A stretch of DNA of 64,000 nt from positions 382,950 to 446,949 of the forward strand of contig JAFKER010000005.1 in the NCBI GenBank assembly GCA_017308595.1, written 5' to 3'. A model generated the notes under the pieces. That model was not told the DNA's origin, searched no databases, and worked only from the letters and a program-made list of their open reading frames with translations. This document shows positions 1-9,264 of this stretch, in pieces. This stretch comes from Afipia sp. GTDB taxonomy: Bacteria; Pseudomonadota; Alphaproteobacteria; Rhizobiales; Xanthobacteraceae. The stretch's first letter is position 1; every line of letters starts with the position of its first letter. The position numbers and the translations under genes were made by a program.

Positions 1-2
1 TT

Positions 3-809
3 GGCTTTGTTCTTGTTTACAAGGCCACCGAAGTCGTCAACTTCGCACAGGGCGACCTGATGATGCTGGGCGGCTTCTTCGCCTTCACCTTCATCAGTTT
101 GCTTGGCTTTAATTACTGGCTTGGATTCATAGCCGCCGTCGGTGCGATGGCGCTGTTCGGCATGCTGGCCGAACGCCTCGTGGTGCGGCCAATCCTCGGC
201 TATCCGCAATTCTCCATTATCATGGCGACCATCGGCCTCGGTTTCTTCCTACGCTCCGTGGCTGGTATGGTCTGGGGCACCGACGACCTGAAGATCGAAA
301 CGCCGTTCAGCCACGGCGTGCTGCGGCTCGGCAGCCTGGTGCTGGCGCATGACAAGCTATCGGTCATTGCTGCGACGGTCATTCTCTGCGGCGTGCTGTA
401 TCTTTTCTTCAACAAGACCACCCTCGGCACGGCCATGCGGGCAAGTTCCGAGAACATGCTTGCCGCCTACTACATGGGCATTCCGGTCAAGCGCGTGGTG
501 TCGATCGTCTGGGCGATCAGTGCAGCGGTGGCGACCTGCGCCGGCGTGCTGCTCGCGCCCATCACCTTCGTTCATTCGAATGTAGGTCTCGTGCTTGGTC
601 TGAAAGCATTTCCGGCGGCTGTGCTCGGCGGATTCGGCTCAATCCCCGGTGCGGTTGTCGGCGGAATCCTGATCGGTGTGATCGAGAGCATGGCAGGATT
701 CTATCTGCCGCAGGGATGGAAGGACGTTGCGCCATACATTGTGCTGCTCGCGGTGCTGCTGCTGAAGCCTGAGGGAATCTTCGGTCTTCACACGCGGAAG
801 AAGGTCTGA
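3..809 (+). CDS. livH: LIV-type ABC transporter permease LivH (5' end cut by window)
   Basis: Inner-membrane permease of a branched-chain-amino-acid-type (HAAT) ABC importer. The reading frame is open from base 3, and the first visible residues GFVLVYKATEVVNFAQGDL are the conserved N-terminal part of LivH, so the true start lies upstream of the window. Hydrophobic segments alternate throughout the 268 visible codons, and the EAA-like stretch AFPAAVLGGFGSIPGAVVGG (near base 605) that contacts the ATPases is present. It ends 9 bases before livM and heads the first LIV block. The substrate cannot be read from the permease; the CoA ligase in the same block suggests a carboxylate rather than leucine. 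Family call is firm. Confidence 0.93.
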   Translation, partial: GFVLVYKATEVVNFAQGDLMMLGGFFAFTFISLLGFNYWLGFIAAVGAMALFGMLAERLVVRPILGYPQFSIIMATIGLGFFLRSVAGMVWGTDDLKIETPFSHGVLRLGSLVLAHDKLSVIAATVILCGVLYLFFNKTTLGTAMRASSENMLAAYYMGIPVKRVVSIVWAISAAVATCAGVLLAPITFVHSNVGLVLGLKAFPAAVLGGFGSIPGAVVGGILIGVIESMAGFYLPQGWKDVAPYIVLLAVLLLKPEGIFGLHTRKKV

Positions 810-818
810 GGGCGCGCC

Positions 819-1969
819 ATGCGGTTCCTGTTCAAGACAGACTACAACGACGACATCCGTCTGGTGCCGCACAGCGGCTATCTCTGGTCCTATGGCGCGC
901 TGCTGATCCTGCTGGTGATCGCACCGTTCACGCTTTCAAGCTATCTGATGAGCCAGCTTGTGTTCGTCTGCATCTACGCCACGGTCGGCGTCGGGCTGAT
1001 GATCTTGACCGGTTTACCGGGCAGGCGTCGCTGGGGCACGCCGCATTCCTCGCCATCGGCGCGTATACGACCGGCTATCTGCATCAGCTCGGCGTACCGT
1101 TCCCGGTGTATTTCCTCGCTTCAGGCATTCTGACCGGGATTATCGGTGCGATGGTCGGATTCCCCGCACTCCGGTTGCAGGGCATCTATCTCGTTATCGC
1201 TACGATCTCCTTCGCGCTCATTGTCGAAGAGGTCCTTGCACGCTGGGAAAGCGTCACCCATGGCAATGATGGCATGCGGGTCAAAACCATCCAGTTGCTC
1301 GGCAGCACCGTGCCGCGTGACAGTCCGACATTCTATTACCTGTGTCTTGGGCTTCTGATCCTGGTCATCGTCGGAACGCTGAATCTGATGCGTTCGTCGA
1401 CCGGACGCGCGTTCGTTGCCATCCGCGACAGCGAGACCGCGGCCAAGAGCATGGGCATCAACGTAGCAAGTTACAAAGTGAAGTCGTTTGCCTTGAGTGC
1501 CGCGATTACCGGTTTTGCGGGCTGCCTCTTCGCGCACAAGATGTCTTTCATCAGTCCGGAGATGTTTACGCTCCAGCTTTCCATCGAATTCATCATGGTG
1601 ATCATCATCGGCGGCGTTCTCAGCCTGCATGGCGCCGTGCTGGGTGCGATCTTCATTGTGATGGTCGACCCGTTCCTGACCTTCCTGAAGGACGACATTC
1701 CCGGGCTTGTCGCGGGGCTTGCGGCAACGTTCGGCGCGGGAGCCGAGCAGGCGGCGCATATCAAGGCGAATATCGCGGCGATCGCTTCCGCGAATGGACT
1801 GAAGGGCGCGATCTACGGCCTGATCATCATGTTGTTCATCCTGTTCGAGCCTTACGGAATTTACGGCCGTTGGCTGAAGATCAAGCTCTTCTTCCAGCTG
1901 TTCCCGCTCTATAAGCGCGCCACCTTCAAGCGCCAGAAAATCTACGTCAAATCGGAGCGGAACCGATGA
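819..1969 (+). pseudogene. livM: LIV-type ABC transporter permease LivM, interrupted by a one-base frameshift
   Basis: Second permease of the first LIV system. The frame from 819 gives a normal LivM N-terminus down to GLMILTG, then leaves the family at about base 1014. From there the downstream frame (+2), read to the stop at 1969, gives the expected continuation FTGQASLGHAAFLAIGAY and a normal C-terminal half. The text reads ggtttaccggg where ggtttcaccggg would keep the frame, so one C is missing. Either the gene is broken or this is a base-calling error; the rest of both halves is intact and the operon around it is undamaged, which favours an error or a very recent mutation. It overlaps livG by ATGA. 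Confidence 0.85.
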
Positions 1970-2724
1970 GCTGTTTCCGGGCCGAAAATCTCTCGCTGCA
2001 CTTTGGCGGCCTGAAGGCGGTCGACTCGGTCAGCTTTGCCGTGGAGAAGGGCGAAGTCCTTTCGATCATTGGCCCCAATGGCGCCGGTAAAAGTTCGATC
2101 TTCAACCTGATCTCGCGTCTTTATGAGCCGACCTCGGGGAAGCTCTATTTCGAGGATCAGGATATCACCCAGACGCCGCCTTACGGCATTGCAAAACTCG
2201 GCATCGCGCGCACCTTCCAGAACATCGAATTGTTCGAGAATGCCACGGTCCTGAGCAACCTTCTGGTTGGGCGGCATCGGCACTCGACCACGACCTTGTG
2301 GCAGGAACTTCTGTTCCTGCCGAACGTGCGCCGCGACGAAAAAGCGCATCGCCGCCGCGTCGAGCAGGTGATCGATTTTCTTGACCTTGCCGCTCATCGG
2401 GACAAGCTCATCTCCGGGCTGCCCTATGGCGTGCGCAAGGTGATTGAGTTGGCCCGCGCGCTATGTACCGAACCGAAGCTGATCCTGCTGGATGAGCCGT
2501 CGTCGGGGCTGAATGTGGAGGAGACCGACGACATGTCGTTCTGGATCCGCGACATGAAGACAGAACTCGGCATCACCGTGCTGATGGTCGAGCACGACAT
2601 GACGCTGGTCAACCGCGTTTCCGACCGGGTGATCGCGCTGAACTACGGCCGCGTGCTGGCCATGGGCGCGCCAGCCGAGGTGCAGGCGCATCCCGATGTC
2701 GTCGCTGCCTATCTCGGCACATGA
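1966..2724 (+). CDS. livG: LIV-type ABC transporter ATP-binding protein LivG
   Basis: Cytoplasmic ATPase subunit of the first LIV importer, 252 aa, the usual LivG length. Walker A GPNGAGKSS lies near residues 36-44, a family-typical RTFQNIELFENATV segment follows, and Walker B LILLDEPSSGL lies near residue 170 with the switch histidine in VEHDM. The C-terminal LivG extension ending AHPDVVAAYLGT is present. The start codon overlaps the livM stop (ATGA), which indicates translational coupling. The signature before Walker B reads LPYGVRKVIELARAL rather than the canonical LSGGQ, which is common in LivG proteins. Confidence 0.93.
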   Translation: MSCFRAENLSLHFGGLKAVDSVSFAVEKGEVLSIIGPNGAGKSSIFNLISRLYEPTSGKLYFEDQDITQTPPYGIAKLGIARTFQNIELFENATVLSNLLVGRHRHSTTTLWQELLFLPNVRRDEKAHRRRVEQVIDFLDLAAHRDKLISGLPYGVRKVIELARALCTEPKLILLDEPSSGLNVEETDDMSFWIRDMKTELGITVLMVEHDMTLVNRVSDRVIALNYGRVLAMGAPAEVQAHPDVVAAYLGT

Positions 2725-2734
2725 GGACGGTGTC

Positions 2735-3514
2735 ATGAGCAACCCCGACATCATTCTCAAGCTCAGCAATATCGAAAGCTATTACGGGCCGATCATGGCC
2801 ATTCGCGGTATCAGTCTGGAAGTGCCGCGCGGCAAGATCGTCACACTGCTGGGCGCCAACGGCGCGGGCAAGACCACCGTGCTCAAGACCATTTCCGGCA
2901 TCCTCGATCCGCAGAAAGGCTCCATCGAGTTCAAAGGCCAGCCGATCCAGCGCATGGAAGCCGACCGGATCGTGCGCCTCGGCCTCAGCCATGTGCCCGA
3001 AGGGCGCGAGGTGTTCCCGTTCCTCAGTGTGCGCGAGAACCTGATGATGGGCGCCTATCCGCGTAAGGATCGTGACGGCGTCGCCGCAGATCTTGAGCGG
3101 GTTTATGGTTATTTCCCTCGCCTGCGCGAGCGCATCAACCAGCCGGCGGGACAGCTCTCCGGCGGCGAGCAGCAGATGCTGGCCATTGGCCGCGCACTGA
3201 TGAACCGGCCGACATTGCTGTTGCTGGATGAGCCATCGCTCGGACTGTCACCGTTGCTGGTGAAGGAAATCTTCACCATCATCAAGCGCGTCAATGAAGA
3301 GCAGGGCATGTCGATCCTGCTGGTCGAGCAAAATGCGAAGGTCGCGCTTGAAACCGCGCATTATGGCTATGTGCTGGAAATCGGCCGTGTGGTGATGAAC
3401 GACACCTGCGAGCGGCTGATGCAATCTCCGGACATTCAGGAATTCTATCTCGGCGCCAAGGAAGACGGCGCGCGGGGCGAGCGGCGCTGGAAGAAGAAGA
3501 AGACCTGGCGATAG
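2735..3514 (+). CDS. livF: LIV-type ABC transporter ATP-binding protein LivF
   Basis: Second ATPase of the importer, 259 aa. It shows Walker A GANGAGKTT near residue 40, the signature LSGGEQQMLAIGRAL, Walker B LLLLDEPSLGL and the typical LivF ending EFYLGAKEDG followed by a basic tail. I chose the ATG at 2735, ten bases after the livG stop and behind a GAGG ribosome site; an in-frame start at 2696 would overlap livG by 29 bases. The basic tail after EFYLG also occurs in the LivF at 40292-41131, which suggests the two systems are related. Confidence 0.93.
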   Translation: MSNPDIILKLSNIESYYGPIMAIRGISLEVPRGKIVTLLGANGAGKTTVLKTISGILDPQKGSIEFKGQPIQRMEADRIVRLGLSHVPEGREVFPFLSVRENLMMGAYPRKDRDGVAADLERVYGYFPRLRERINQPAGQLSGGEQQMLAIGRALMNRPTLLLLDEPSLGLSPLLVKEIFTIIKRVNEEQGMSILLVEQNAKVALETAHYGYVLEIGRVVMNDTCERLMQSPDIQEFYLGAKEDGARGERRWKKKKTWR

Positions 3515-3610
3515 GCCGGGCGAGCTGAAAGTCCGGCGACAAGACCGGGCTGCAAGAAACGGGAGAGAACGAACGCCGCCTTGAACCGCGGCGAGGACAG
3601 GGAGCGAGTG

Positions 3611-5449
3611 ATGGCGAGACCCGCAGTGATGACCGTCGCGGATACGATCGCGAAGAGTTTTCTGCTGGCGGTGGAAACGCGCGGCGACAAGACGGCGATC
3701 CGGGAAAAGCATCTCGGCGTCTGGCAGTCGACAAGCTGGCGGCAATGGCTGCAGACGGCGAAGGAGATCGCCTACGCGCTCCATGCGTCGGGCTTCAAGC
3801 CGGGCGACGTTGCATCCATCATCGCCAATGCCACCCCCGAATGGGTGTTTGCCGATATGGGCGTGCTCTGCGCGGGCGGGGTGTCGTCCGGCATCTATCC
3901 GACGGATTCTGCCTCGCAGGTCGAATACTTGATCAACGACTCCCGGACCAAGGTGATCTTCGCCGAGGACGATGAGCAGCTCGACAAGATTTTGGCTTGT
4001 CGCGCGCGTTGCCCGACGCTTGAGAAGATCGTCGTGTTCGACATGGAGGGCCTCAGCGGCTTCAGCGATCCAATGGTGTTGTCGCTGGATGAATTTCTGG
4101 CACTCGGCCGCAATCACATGCAGGGCCGTGAAGCCTTGTGGAACGAGATGATCGAAAGCCGCAGTCCGAACGATCTCGCCATTCTGGTCTATACATCTGG
4201 CACCACCGGCCCGCCCAAGGGGGCAATGCATTCCAATCGCAGTGTCGTGCATCAGATGCGCTATGCGGACTATCTGCTGGTGCCGACGGACCACGAGGAG
4301 CGGCTGGTATTCCTGCCGCTCTGTCATGTCGCCGAGCGGATCGGCGGCTATTACCTGTCGATCGCCGTCGGGTCGGTGATGAACTTCGCGGAAAGCCCTG
4401 AAACCGTCCCGGACAATTTGCGCGAGGTGCAGCCGACGGCCTTCCTTGCGGTGCCGCGCATTTGGGAAAAGTTCTATTCGGCCATCACCATTGCGCTGAA
4501 GGATGCGACACCATTTCAACAATGGATGTATCGCCATGCGCTCGCCGTCGGACAGCGTTTGACGGAATACAGGCTCGAAGGCGATACCCCGCCGTTACAT
4601 CTTCGTCTGGCAGGGAAAGCCGCCTACTGGCTGGTGTTCCGCAACATCCGCCGGATGCTGGGGCTCGACCGCGTCCGCATCGCCTTCACGGGTGCTGCGC
4701 CGATCTCCCCGGATCTGATCCGGTGGTATCTCGCCATAGGCCTCGACATGCGCGAGGTCTATGGCCAGACCGAGAACTGCGGCGTTGCGACGCTGATGCC
4801 GAACGACCGCATCAAGCTGGGTTCCGTCGGCAAGGCCGCGCCATGGGGCGAGGTGATGATCTGCCCTAAAGGTGAGATTCTCGTGAAAGGCGACTACCTG
4901 TTCATGGGCTATCTGAACCAGCCTGAGAAAACCGCCGAAACCATCGACGAGAAGGGCTGGCTGCACACCGGTGATGTCGGCACCATCGACAATGAAGGCT
5001 TCGTCAAGATCACGGACCGCATGAAGGACATCATCATCACCTCCGGCGGCAAGAACATCACGCCGTCGGAGATCGAGAACCAGTTGAAGTTCTCGCCTTA
5101 TATCTCAGATGCGGTGGTGATCGGCGACAAGCGGCCGTTTCTCACATGCCTGGTGATGATTGATCACGAGAACGTAGAGAAGTTCGCGCAGGATTACAAC
5201 ATCCCGTTTACGAACTATGCGAGCCTGTGCCGCGCACCGGAAATTCAGGATCTCATCAAGAAGGAGATCGAAACCGTCAATGCCAATTTCGCCCGCGTCG
5301 AAACCATCAAGAAGTTCCATCTGATCGAGCGGCAACTCACGCCCGAGGACGAGGAGCTGACGCCGACCATGAAGCTGAAGCGCAGCTTCGTGAATAAATC
5401 CTACGCAGCCGAGATCGATGCAATGTACCGGGCGGGGGCGCTGGCATAG
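3611..5449 (+). CDS. AMP-forming long-chain-type acyl-CoA ligase in LIV operon
   Basis: Adenylate-forming enzyme, 612 aa, expected to join a carboxylic acid to CoA with ATP. The P-loop-like motif YTSGTTGPPKGA lies near residues 193-204, YGQTENCG marks the A5 motif, and HTGDVG then ITDRMKDIIITSGGKNITPSEIEN mark the A7/A8 hinge region near residues 450-490. No signal peptide. The ATG at 3611 has AGGGAG eight bases upstream; an upstream TTG at 3581 is less likely. It lies between livF and livK of one transport block, so it probably activates the imported acid. The same arrangement recurs at 44629-46560. Exact substrate unknown. Confidence 0.9.
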   Translation: MARPAVMTVADTIAKSFLLAVETRGDKTAIREKHLGVWQSTSWRQWLQTAKEIAYALHASGFKPGDVASIIANATPEWVFADMGVLCAGGVSSGIYPTDSASQVEYLINDSRTKVIFAEDDEQLDKILACRARCPTLEKIVVFDMEGLSGFSDPMVLSLDEFLALGRNHMQGREALWNEMIESRSPNDLAILVYTSGTTGPPKGAMHSNRSVVHQMRYADYLLVPTDHEERLVFLPLCHVAERIGGYYLSIAVGSVMNFAESPETVPDNLREVQPTAFLAVPRIWEKFYSAITIALKDATPFQQWMYRHALAVGQRLTEYRLEGDTPPLHLRLAGKAAYWLVFRNIRRMLGLDRVRIAFTGAAPISPDLIRWYLAIGLDMREVYGQTENCGVATLMPNDRIKLGSVGKAAPWGEVMICPKGEILVKGDYLFMGYLNQPEKTAETIDEKGWLHTGDVGTIDNEGFVKITDRMKDIIITSGGKNITPSEIENQLKFSPYISDAVVIGDKRPFLTCLVMIDHENVEKFAQDYNIPFTNYASLCRAPEIQDLIKKEIETVNANFARVETIKKFHLIERQLTPEDEELTPTMKLKRSFVNKSYAAEIDAMYRAGALA

Positions 5450-5486
5450 CTTCCGCACCATTGCGTCACAACACGAAGCGCATTCC

Positions 5487-5537
5487 GCGGCCTGCAAAGG
5501 CCGCTCAACGGCGAAGGTAGCAAGGCCCGGCCTTCGC
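5487..5537 (+). promoter_or_regulatory. Two hairpins in the leader of livK
   Basis: Between the ligase and livK there is a 6-bp stem GCGGCC/GGCCGC (5487-5504) and then a 7-bp stem GCGAAGG/CCTTCGC (5511-5537). Neither is followed by a T run, so they are not simple terminators. They may stabilise the livK transcript or mark a processing site; function is inferred. Confidence 0.35.
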
Positions 5538-5567
5538 TGATTATGGGCCAACAGAGAGGAGATCGTT

Positions 5568-6767
5568 ATGTCGAGATCGTTAAAGGCGCTGGGCCTTGCG
5601 GTGGGGGCGTTCGCGCTAACCCAATCGCCGGCCTTCGCGCAGACCAAGGTGACCAACGAAGGTATCTCTGCAGCCGAGATCGTGGTCGGTTCGCATCAGG
5701 ACTTGTCCGGCCCGATCAAGGGCTGGGGTGTTCCGGTGGCCAACGGCCTGAAAATGGCCGCCGACGAGATCAATGCCGCTGGTGGCATCAACGGCCGCAA
5801 GATCAAGCTGATCGTGGAAGACAGTGGCTACGATCCCAAGCGCGCGGTGCTGGCCTCGCAGAAGCTGATCGAGAAGGACAAGATTTTTGCCATGATCGGC
5901 CCGATGGGGTCGCCCACCGTGCTTGCCGCGCAGGATATCTTGTTCGATGCGGGCGTGCTGCAGCTTTTCCCGCTGACGGCTGCGGAGTTCACCTTCAAGT
6001 TTGACCCCGCCAAGCCGCAGGAGCGGTTGAAGTTCAACAACATCCTGCCCTATGTCGAGAGTACGCGTGCCGCGCTCAAATACATGATCGAGTGGAAGAA
6101 GTTCGCCAAGCCCTGCATCATGCATCAGGACGACGAGTTCGGCAAAAGCGTGCTCGACGGCTTCAATCAGCAGCTCGGGGCCATGAAGATCACACCGGCG
6201 TCGACCACCAGCTACAAGCGCGGCGCATCCGACTTCAGCGCGCAGGTCGCCAAGATGAAGTCCGATGGTTGTGATCTCGTTGTACTCGGCACGGTGATCC
6301 GCGAAACCATCGGCGCGATGGCGGAAGCCAAGAAGCTCGGCTGGGATGTGACCTTCCTTGGCGCGACGCCGACCAACGTGCTGGAAGTTCCTGCGCTCGG
6401 CAAGGAAGCGGTTGAAGGTCTCTATGCTGCGGCCGGATTCGAGATTCCTTATCCGGACACGGCCAAGGGCAAGGCCAAGGAATGGCTGGACAACTACAAG
6501 AAAGCCTTCGGCACCGACGCCAATACTCAGGCGATTATTGGCTACAACGCGATGATGACGTTCGCTCATTATGTCAACAAGGCAGGCAAGGATCTGACCG
6601 GCCAGAAGGTACTCGATGCACTGGAATCCGGAGACGTATTCCAGGACATCTTCAACTCTCCGCCGACCAAATTCTCGAAGACCAACCATCTCGCCAGCAC
6701 GGTGACGCAGGTTCAACAGGTCAAGGGCGGCCGCTGGGTTCTGGTCAAGGACGGCCTGATGTTCTGA
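5568..6767 (+). CDS. livK: LIV-type periplasmic substrate-binding protein
   Basis: Periplasmic type-I binding protein for the first LIV importer, 399 aa. A Sec signal peptide with hydrophobic core and cleavage after AFA is visible at residues 1-24. Then comes the family pattern IVVGSHQDLSGPIKGWG, NGLKMAADEINAAGGINGRKI and the PMGSPTVLAAQD hinge region. An AGAGAGGAGA ribosome site lies before the ATG. It is the last gene of the block and is closed by a strong terminator at 6791-6820. The Trp/Gly pocket of leucine-binding proteins is not conserved to my eye, so a non-amino-acid ligand is plausible (inference). Confidence 0.92.
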   Translation: MSRSLKALGLAVGAFALTQSPAFAQTKVTNEGISAAEIVVGSHQDLSGPIKGWGVPVANGLKMAADEINAAGGINGRKIKLIVEDSGYDPKRAVLASQKLIEKDKIFAMIGPMGSPTVLAAQDILFDAGVLQLFPLTAAEFTFKFDPAKPQERLKFNNILPYVESTRAALKYMIEWKKFAKPCIMHQDDEFGKSVLDGFNQQLGAMKITPASTTSYKRGASDFSAQVAKMKSDGCDLVVLGTVIRETIGAMAEAKKLGWDVTFLGATPTNVLEVPALGKEAVEGLYAAAGFEIPYPDTAKGKAKEWLDNYKKAFGTDANTQAIIGYNAMMTFAHYVNKAGKDLTGQKVLDALESGDVFQDIFNSPPTKFSKTNHLASTVTQVQQVKGGRWVLVKDGLMF

Positions 6768-6790
6768 AGCCTTTGGGTTGATGCGATATC

Positions 6791-6820
6791 GCGTGCGCGG
6801 TTGCCCGCGCACGCGTTTTT
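6791..6820 (+). terminator. Rho-independent terminator after livK
   Basis: Perfect 10-bp GC stem, 6791-6800 pairing with 6805-6814, loop TTGC, followed by GTTTTTATTT. It ends the first LIV transcription unit and separates it from the phosphotransferase gene. Confidence 0.9.
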
Positions 6821-6868
6821 ATTTACGGTTCGGCTCCAACAAGAGAGCCAAGAAGCTCAAGAAATCCG

Positions 6869-7864
6869 ATGGCGATTGAAGCTGCGATTAAGGCCGGTGT
6901 TGCGCGATGGTTTCAAGGAGCCACGGACATTGATGGTCTGGCTCAGCTCTCCGGCGGTGCCAGTCAGGAAACATGGTCGTTCAGCGTTCAGCATCCTGAA
7001 GGGGACATCGCAGTCATTCTTCGCCGTGCACCATCGGGTTACGGCGCAGCGCCCGGCCGCGCCGCCGGCCTCGAAGCTGAAGCGGTCCTGATGCAGCAGG
7101 CTTTTGAGGCAGGCATTCCGTCGCCGCGCGTGCGCCATGTGCTGCAGCCGGAGGACGGCCTCGGTAGCGGTTTTGTCATGGACCGCGTCGAGGGCGAGAC
7201 GATTCCGCGCAAGATTCTCCGGGACGCGCGGTTTGCACCCGCGCGCAAGGTGCTGGCGAGCCAACTGGGCAAGGTCATTGCGGGGATTCACGCGTTGGAT
7301 AAAGCAAGTCTGCCAAAGTTGCGCCTGATGACGGTCGCAAGCGAGCTTGACGACCTCACCGCCGAATACAAATCCTTTGACTGGCCGCGCCCGGTGTTCG
7401 ATCTGGCGCTGCGCTGGCTGCACGACAATGCGCCCGTGACATCCGCCGCCGTGACGCTGGTGCATGGCGATTTCCGCAACGGCAATCTCATCATCGGCCC
7501 CGAGGGTGTTCGCGCGGTGCTGGACTGGGAATTGGCGCATTTCGGCGATCCGATGGAAGATCTCGGATGGATCTGTGTGAATTCATGGCGGTTCGGCCTG
7601 ATCGACAAACCCGTCGGCGGCCTCGGCTCGCGCGAGGATTTGTTCGCGGCTTATGAGGCGGCGTCGGGCCGTCCGGTGGATGTCGCGCGGGTGATGTTCT
7701 GGGAAACGCTCGGCACGCTGCGCTGGGGCATCATGTGCTGCGGCATGATGCAACGGTTTCGCGCGGGTCCCGATCATTCTATGGAGCGTGCGATGATCGG
7801 TCGCCGTGCCTCCGAAACCGAAATCGATCTGCTGCGGCTGCTCGCGCCGCGCCATCACAAATGA
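6869..7864 (+). CDS. APH-family phosphotransferase (LvaA/ACAD10-11 kinase-like)
   Basis: Kinase-fold phosphotransferase, 331 aa. The N-lobe glycine-rich segment LSGGASQETW is near residue 30, the catalytic loop HGDFRNGN near 199-206, and the metal-binding DWE near 219-221. The same domain fused to acyl-CoA dehydrogenase forms vertebrate ACAD10/11, and free-standing relatives such as LvaA of Pseudomonas putida phosphorylate 4-hydroxyacyl-CoA. The next gene is a small DUF6285-like protein 13 bases downstream, and an acyl-CoA dehydrogenase lies nearby, which supports a role in acyl-CoA metabolism rather than drug resistance. An aminoglycoside kinase role is unlikely. Substrate is inferred only. 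Confidence 0.85.
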   Translation: MAIEAAIKAGVARWFQGATDIDGLAQLSGGASQETWSFSVQHPEGDIAVILRRAPSGYGAAPGRAAGLEAEAVLMQQAFEAGIPSPRVRHVLQPEDGLGSGFVMDRVEGETIPRKILRDARFAPARKVLASQLGKVIAGIHALDKASLPKLRLMTVASELDDLTAEYKSFDWPRPVFDLALRWLHDNAPVTSAAVTLVHGDFRNGNLIIGPEGVRAVLDWELAHFGDPMEDLGWICVNSWRFGLIDKPVGGLGSREDLFAAYEAASGRPVDVARVMFWETLGTLRWGIMCCGMMQRFRAGPDHSMERAMIGRRASETEIDLLRLLAPRHHK

Positions 7865-7877
7865 CGGAGAGGGCAGC

Positions 7878-8252
7878 ATGCAGGATCAACCCACACCGGT
7901 CGAACTGATCAACGCAGTCGCAGAGTTTCTCCGTAACGATGTCGCGCCGCAATTGTCAGGTCATTCGGCATTCAAGCTGCGCGTCGGACTGAACGCCCTC
8001 GATCTTGTGGCGCGCCAACTCACGCTCGAAGCGGCGGGCGATGCTGCAGAGCTTGAGCGGCTGTCAAAACTGCTCGGCGCATCCGGCTCCCTGGAAGATT
8101 TGAATCGCCTGCTATCCGCGCGCATCGCCAGCGGCGAGGTTGGTTTCCAGACGCCCGGCCTGACCGAACATGTCTGGCAAACCACCATGGACAAGCTGGC
8201 CATCGACCAGCCGAACTATGCGTCCTATCGCCGTGAGCGGGACCGGGAATAA
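7878..8252 (+). CDS. Small DUF6285-like protein, partner of the phosphotransferase
   Basis: A 124-aa soluble, mostly helical protein starting MQDQPTPVELINAVAEFLRN with the conserved-looking core RVGLNALDLVARQL and LTEHVWQTTMDKLAIDQPNY. I recognise this as the DUF6285 type that accompanies APH-like phosphotransferases in proteobacteria. The ATG at 7878 has GGAGAGGG upstream; the longer frame from 7806 would overlap the kinase gene. In the levulinate operon a small protein (LvaB) of this size is needed for the kinase LvaA; assigning the same role here is inference. No membrane segment or signal peptide. Confidence 0.75.
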   Translation: MQDQPTPVELINAVAEFLRNDVAPQLSGHSAFKLRVGLNALDLVARQLTLEAAGDAAELERLSKLLGASGSLEDLNRLLSARIASGEVGFQTPGLTEHVWQTTMDKLAIDQPNYASYRRERDRE

Positions 8253-8260
8253 ATTTCATT

Positions 8261-8370
8261 GTCATTCCGGGGCGCGAGTGAAACGAGCGAACCCGGAATC
8301 CAGTTGTGCTGATCCACGTCAATATGGGTAGAGATTCCGGGTCCGCGCGAATAGCGCGGCCCGGAATGAC
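8261..8370. repeat. Intergenic palindromic element, GTCATTCCGG type
   Basis: The 110-bp element begins GTCATTCCGG and ends with the exact inverse CCGGAATGAC. Inside are further inverted pieces (CCCGGAATCC and GATTCCGGGT). It fills the gap between the DUF6285-like gene and the convergent hydratase. A related copy is at 56326-56425. It could fold into a long RNA hairpin acting on both 3' ends. Confidence 0.8.
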
Positions 8371-8382
8371 ACAAGCGGATAA

Positions 8383-9162
8383 TCAGCGCCCCTTCCACTG
8401 CGGCGGGCGCTTTTCCGCAAACGCCTTCGGTCCTTCGACGTAATCTTCCGATGCGGCCAGCGCCTTGACGGCCGGATAATCGAACTGCTCGGCCAATGCC
8501 TGCTCCAGCGACACGCCGAGGCCGCGATGCATGGTCTGCTTCGACGCGCGGATCGACATCGGGCCGTTCTGCAAAATGAGGTTGGCCCAGCGTTCCGCGC
8601 CCGCGAGCGCTTCTCCCTTCGGCACGACCTCGTTGACGAAGCCGAGCTCCATGCCTTCCTTGGCAGAGACATGGCGTCCGGTGAGGATCATGCCCATGGC
8701 GCGCTTGAGGCCGATCAGCCGGGGCAGACGATGCAATCCACCCGCGAGCGCGGCAAGGCCGACGCGCGGTTCGGGCAGGGCGAAGGTGGCGTTTTCCGAA
8801 GCGATAATCAGATCGCAGGCCAGCGCAATTTCAAAACCGCCGCCCATGGCGACGCCATTGACGGCGGCGATGATCGGCTTGTCGCAATCGAAACGGTGCG
8901 TGAGCCCGGCAAAACCGCTGGTGTCCCAGCCGCGCTGGCCGCCCTGCGCCTGCCACTTCAAATCGTTGCCTGCGGAGAATGCCCGGTCGCCTGCGCCGGT
9001 CACGATCGCGATCCACTGATCGGGGTCCTGGTTGAATTCGTCGAAAACGCGATGCATTTCAAAGTGCATCGGCGAATGCACGGCATTCATCACCTCGGGG
9101 CGATTGAGCGTGATGATGGTAAGCGGACCCTTGCGGTCCACCTTGGCGAATTCATAGGCCAT
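8383..9162 (-). CDS. Enoyl-CoA hydratase (crotonase family), both catalytic Glu present
   Basis: Crotonase-fold enzyme, 259 aa, expected to hydrate trans-2-enoyl-CoA in a beta-oxidation-type path. The oxyanion-hole segments AFSAGNDL (near 61-68) and VNGVAMGGG (101-109) are present. The two glutamates of true hydratases are at E111 (GGGFEIALACD) and E131 (ALPEPRVG). The start at 9162 has AGGGAA seven bases upstream; a longer frame to 9207 adds an unlikely basic extension. It is convergent with the phosphotransferase pair and divergent from the acyl-CoA dehydrogenase at 9386, so it may share their control region. Confidence 0.9.
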   Translation of the reverse strand: MAYEFAKVDRKGPLTIITLNRPEVMNAVHSPMHFEMHRVFDEFNQDPDQWIAIVTGAGDRAFSAGNDLKWQAQGGQRGWDTSGFAGLTHRFDCDKPIIAAVNGVAMGGGFEIALACDLIIASENATFALPEPRVGLAALAGGLHRLPRLIGLKRAMGMILTGRHVSAKEGMELGFVNEVVPKGEALAGAERWANLILQNGPMSIRASKQTMHRGLGVSLEQALAEQFDYPAVKALAASEDYVEGPKAFAEKRPPQWKGR

Positions 9163-9264
9163 CAGCGGTTCCCTCACGTTTTCTTTGGAAGACTTCTTGC
9201 GGTGCATCGCAGCATTCGATCCATGTCGCCGCGCGCGAAATAGACCAGCAAAGAAGCCGTTTCA

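Noticed and set aside
6869-7864. Aminoglycoside resistance kinase
   Set aside because: The fold is shared, but the DUF6285-like partner and acyl-CoA gene context favour a metabolic kinase.
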